Part shown: in pieces, positions 61,707 to 64,000 of the stretch | Layout of the letters: each line of letters begins with the position of its first letter | Numbering within the stretch: position 1 is the first letter of the stretch | Source: Polynucleobacter sp. HIN11 | GTDB lineage: Bacteria; Pseudomonadota; Gammaproteobacteria; Burkholderiales; Burkholderiaceae | Reading direction: 5' to 3' | DNA length: 64,000 nucleotides | Assembly: GCF_030297675.1 (NCBI RefSeq) | Contig: NZ_AP028142.1 | Span: 434,001-498,000 of the forward strand | Made by a program: the position numbers and the translations under genes | The notes under the pieces: generated by a model | The model's database searches: none | The model's input: the letters and a program-made list of their open reading frames with translations, nothing else | What the model was told of the DNA's origin: nothing

Positions 61707-62208
61707 CAACTACTTCACTTTTTTTGGCCTTACTCCCCGGTTCGTATTTGATACGTTGGCATTGGACCAAGCCTATTTAGCGATTCAAAAGGAAGTCCAT
61801 CCCGATCGTCACGCCTCAGGATCCGATACCGAGCAACGCCTAGCAATGCAAATGGCGACTTATGCCAATGGCGCCTACCGAACCCTGAAAGACCCCATCG
61901 CGCGCGGCCTTTATTTATGTCAGCTTCATGGTGTTGAGGCAAATCTAGAAACGAATACTGCCATGCCGGTTCAGTTCTTGATGAAGCAAATGGAGTGGCG
62001 CGAAGCTTTGGATGATCACGCTGATGATTTGGATGCTCTGGAACGTCTTGCTGCCGAAGTTGAGAAGACGCGTCATGATTCGCTGTTGGAGCTCAATCAT
62101 GCGTTTGAGCAGTCAGCATATACCCAGGCGGTGGATATCCTCCGAGGTCTACTCTTTATCAATAAATTTGCCACCGAGCTCGATGATGCAATCGAGCAAC
62201 TGGTCTAA
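61672..62208 (+). CDS. hscB: Co-chaperone HscB
   Basis: A 178-residue J-domain protein that delivers IscU to HscA. The J domain has HPD at 43-45 (KEVHPDRHASG); a C-terminal three-helix domain binds IscU. The start ATG at 61672 lies inside iscA; GTG codons at 61678 and 61684 are alternatives, because family homology begins only at DNYFTFFGL. Confidence 0.92.
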   Translation: MSVVVANLSASDNYFTFFGLTPRFVFDTLALDQAYLAIQKEVHPDRHASGSDTEQRLAMQMATYANGAYRTLKDPIARGLYLCQLHGVEANLETNTAMPVQFLMKQMEWREALDDHADDLDALERLAAEVEKTRHDSLLELNHAFEQSAYTQAVDILRGLLFINKFATELDDAIEQLV

Positions 62209-62219
62209 GAGAAACGAAT

Positions 62220-64000
62220 ATGGCTTTATTGCAAATTGCTGAACCTGGAATGGCATTGGCGCCCCATGAGCGCAAGGTAGCAATTGGGATCGATTTGGGA
62301 ACGACCAACTCCTTGGTTGCGGTCGTTCGTGACGTTTTGCCCAAAGTCTTAACAGATACTGCTGGTCAGGCTCTATTTCCCTCGGTGATTCGGTATTTGC
62401 CAAATGGCAGAACGCAGGGTGGATTTGAGGCTTTGACTCACGTGATTGAGGATCCAAAAAATACGATTGTCTCGGTAAAGCGTTTCATGGGACGCGGGTT
62501 AAACGATTTTTCGAGTCACGATTTCCCCTACACGTTCATCGATGAGCCAGGCATGGTTAAGTTACGAACTGCTGCAGGGGATAAAAGTCCGGTGGAGGTG
62601 AGCGCAGAGATCTTGGCGCGATTACGACAGTTAGCCGAAGATTCCGTACAAGATGAAATCGTCGGCGCAGTCATCACAGTGCCAGCTTACTTTGATGATG
62701 CCCAACGTCAGGCCACGAAAGACGCTGCTAAGCTTGCCGGACTCCATGTCCTGCGGCTATTAAACGAACCTACTGCAGCTGCGATTGCGTATGGCCTAGA
62801 TAATGCCTCAGAGGGTATTTATGCCGTCTATGATCTTGGCGGCGGAACCTTTGATATTTCGATTCTACGAATGAGTAAGGGCGTGTTTGAAGTTTTATCC
62901 ACCGGTGGAGATTCTGCCTTGGGTGGTGATGACTTTGATCGATCAGTATGTGACTGGGTTATTGATGAGGCTAAGCTGATAAGCCTTGAGCCTAAGGATC
63001 AGCGGGCGCTACTGAGCGCAGCCAAGCGCGCCAAAGAAGAGTTAAGTAATGTGACCGAGACCCCTATTGAGCTCACGCTCATGAACGGACAGTCCATTTC
63101 CCTAATTCTTACTCGCGACAAGTTCGTATTGCTTACAAAACCATTGGTGGACAAGACCATGGTTTCAGTTCGTAAAGCACTGCGTGATGCTCAACTCCAG
63201 GTGGGTGATGTGAAGGGTGTCGTGATGGTTGGTGGCGCCACTCGAATGCCGCAAGTCCAAGCAGCGGTTGGGGCATTTTTTAAGACCCAGCCCTTAAATA
63301 ACCTTGACCCTGATCAGGTGGTTGCCCTTGGTGCGGCGATGCAGGCCGATCTTCTAGCAGGCAATCAAAGTAAGAATAATGAGTGGTTACTACTTGATGT
63401 CATTCCCTTATCCCTTGGTTTGGAAACCATGGGTGGACTCGTAGAAAAAATTATTCCGCGTAATACGCCAATTCCTGTTGCCAGGGCACAAGATTTCACG
63501 ACCTTTAAAGATGGTCAGACCGGTTTATCACTTCATATTGTGCAGGGGGAGCGCGAGGTAGTGGATGCTTGCCGATCCCTGGGGCGATTTGAGCTCAAGG
63601 GTATCCCCCCGATGGTTGCTGGTGCTGCGCGTATTCGAGTGACATTCCAGGTCGACGCAGATGGACTTTTATCGGTGCATGCGATCGAGCAAAGTTCTGG
63701 AGTTCAGGCATCCATTGAAATCAAGCCATCGTATGGACTTAGTGATTCTGAGATTGCACGCATGCTACAAGATGGATTTCAGGCCGCCGGGGATGATATG
63801 CGCGCTCGTGCATTACGTGAGGAGCAGGTAGAAGCAAGGCGCTTATTAGAGGCTGTGACTGTAGCACTGCAAGAGGATGGTGATCTGCTGACCGATGTCG
63901 AGCGCGCCCTGATTCGTAAGGAAATGGCCCAGTTGCAGGCGCTTTTAGAAGTGGAAACAAGTAGTGATGTGTTGCGTAAAGCGATTGAAAAAGCCGCCAA
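62220..64000 (+). CDS. hscA: Fe-S chaperone HscA (3' end cut by the window)
   Basis: The first 593 residues of an Hsp70-type chaperone special to IscU. It begins MALLQIAEPGMALAPHERK and then GIDLGTTNSLVAVV, has AVYDLGGGTFDISIL and MVGGATRMPQVQ, and continues into the substrate-binding and lid domains. Full HscA is about 620 residues, so only about 25 are missing. AGAGAAACG precedes the ATG. fdx and iscX would be expected beyond the edge. Confidence 0.95.
   Translation, partial: MALLQIAEPGMALAPHERKVAIGIDLGTTNSLVAVVRDVLPKVLTDTAGQALFPSVIRYLPNGRTQGGFEALTHVIEDPKNTIVSVKRFMGRGLNDFSSHDFPYTFIDEPGMVKLRTAAGDKSPVEVSAEILARLRQLAEDSVQDEIVGAVITVPAYFDDAQRQATKDAAKLAGLHVLRLLNEPTAAAIAYGLDNASEGIYAVYDLGGGTFDISILRMSKGVFEVLSTGGDSALGGDDFDRSVCDWVIDEAKLISLEPKDQRALLSAAKRAKEELSNVTETPIELTLMNGQSISLILTRDKFVLLTKPLVDKTMVSVRKALRDAQLQVGDVKGVVMVGGATRMPQVQAAVGAFFKTQPLNNLDPDQVVALGAAMQADLLAGNQSKNNEWLLLDVIPLSLGLETMGGLVEKIIPRNTPIPVARAQDFTTFKDGQTGLSLHIVQGEREVVDACRSLGRFELKGIPPMVAGAARIRVTFQVDADGLLSVHAIEQSSGVQASIEIKPSYGLSDSEIARMLQDGFQAAGDDMRARALREEQVEARRLLEAVTVALQEDGDLLTDVERALIRKEMAQLQALLEVETSSDVLRKAIEKAA

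Noticed and set aside
1..64000. CRISPR arrays, insertion sequences, prophage or toxin-antitoxin modules
   Set aside because: I found no regularly spaced repeats, transposase or integrase motifs, or paired small toxin/antitoxin genes.

Overview
The window is ordinary core chromosome from a small-genome betaproteobacterium, most likely Polynucleobacter or a close Burkholderiaceae relative. I base that on an EF-P with arginine at position 32 next to its rhamnosyltransferase EarP, the lepA-lepB-rnc-era-recO-pdxJ-acpS-nagZ order, a DUF1841 gene, an intracellular PHA depolymerase, and very short or overlapping gene junctions at moderate GC. I see no insertion sequence, prophage, plasmid gene or CRISPR array. 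The taxon is inference from gene content.

Layout. 0-4 kb: end of rluC, a HAD phosphatase, sppA, an RsmI-like methyltransferase, maf, yceD, rpmF. 4-9.5 kb: the type II fatty-acid cluster plsX-fabH-fabD-fabG-acpP-fabF. 9.5-18.5 kb: a Do-type periplasmic protease, then lepA-lepB-rnc-era-recO-pdxJ-acpS-nagZ. 18.5-22.7 kb: efp and earP on the minus strand, uvrC and pgsA on the plus strand. 22.7-25.3 kb: tRNA-Gly, tRNA-Cys, a small lipoprotein, lexA and an L-asparaginase. 25.4-28.3 kb: rpsF-priB-rpsR-rplI-dnaB. 28.3-31.2 kb (minus): NlpC/P60 lipoprotein, PIN-PhoH ATPase, bcp. 31.2-38.4 kb (minus): a full aminoarabinose (Ara4N) lipid A pathway, arnD, split arnA, arnC, arnB, arnT, plus an Mth938-like gene. 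38.5-44.5 kb: alaA-hom-thrC-moeA-moaD-moaE. 44.5-51.7 kb: GIY-YIG protein, clpB, an MFS transporter, an exported alpha/beta hydrolase, isocitrate lyase, a HIT protein. 51.7-56.7 kb (minus): methyltransferase, DUF1841, nth, RnfB-like ferredoxin, phaZ, aromatic/aspartate aminotransferase. 56.8-64 kb: uvrB, then iscR-iscS-iscU-iscA-hscB-hscA (hscA cut by the window end).

How it works together. The envelope is well represented: phospholipid and fatty acid synthesis, Ara4N modification of lipid A, signal peptidases and NagZ. Translation (EF-P, LepA, S6, S18, L9, L32), DNA repair (UvrB, UvrC, Nth, RecO, LexA) and Fe-S assembly fill most of the rest. Regulation can be read at several places: a sigma32 promoter before clpB, two IscR-type operators before iscR, a LexA box on the lexA promoter, and a structured leader with an intrinsic terminator just before phoH.

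I did not find a convincing new multi-gene system. The signals most worth following are regulatory: a recurring layout in which a -10-like hexamer sits exactly 6-7 bases before an ATG that lacks a Shine-Dalgarno (lexA, asparaginase, dnaB, MFS, pgsA, HIT and perhaps plsX), the phoH leader, the absence of rpoE-rseA-rseB from the place where relatives carry it, and the head-to-head overlap of the earP and uvrC start codons.
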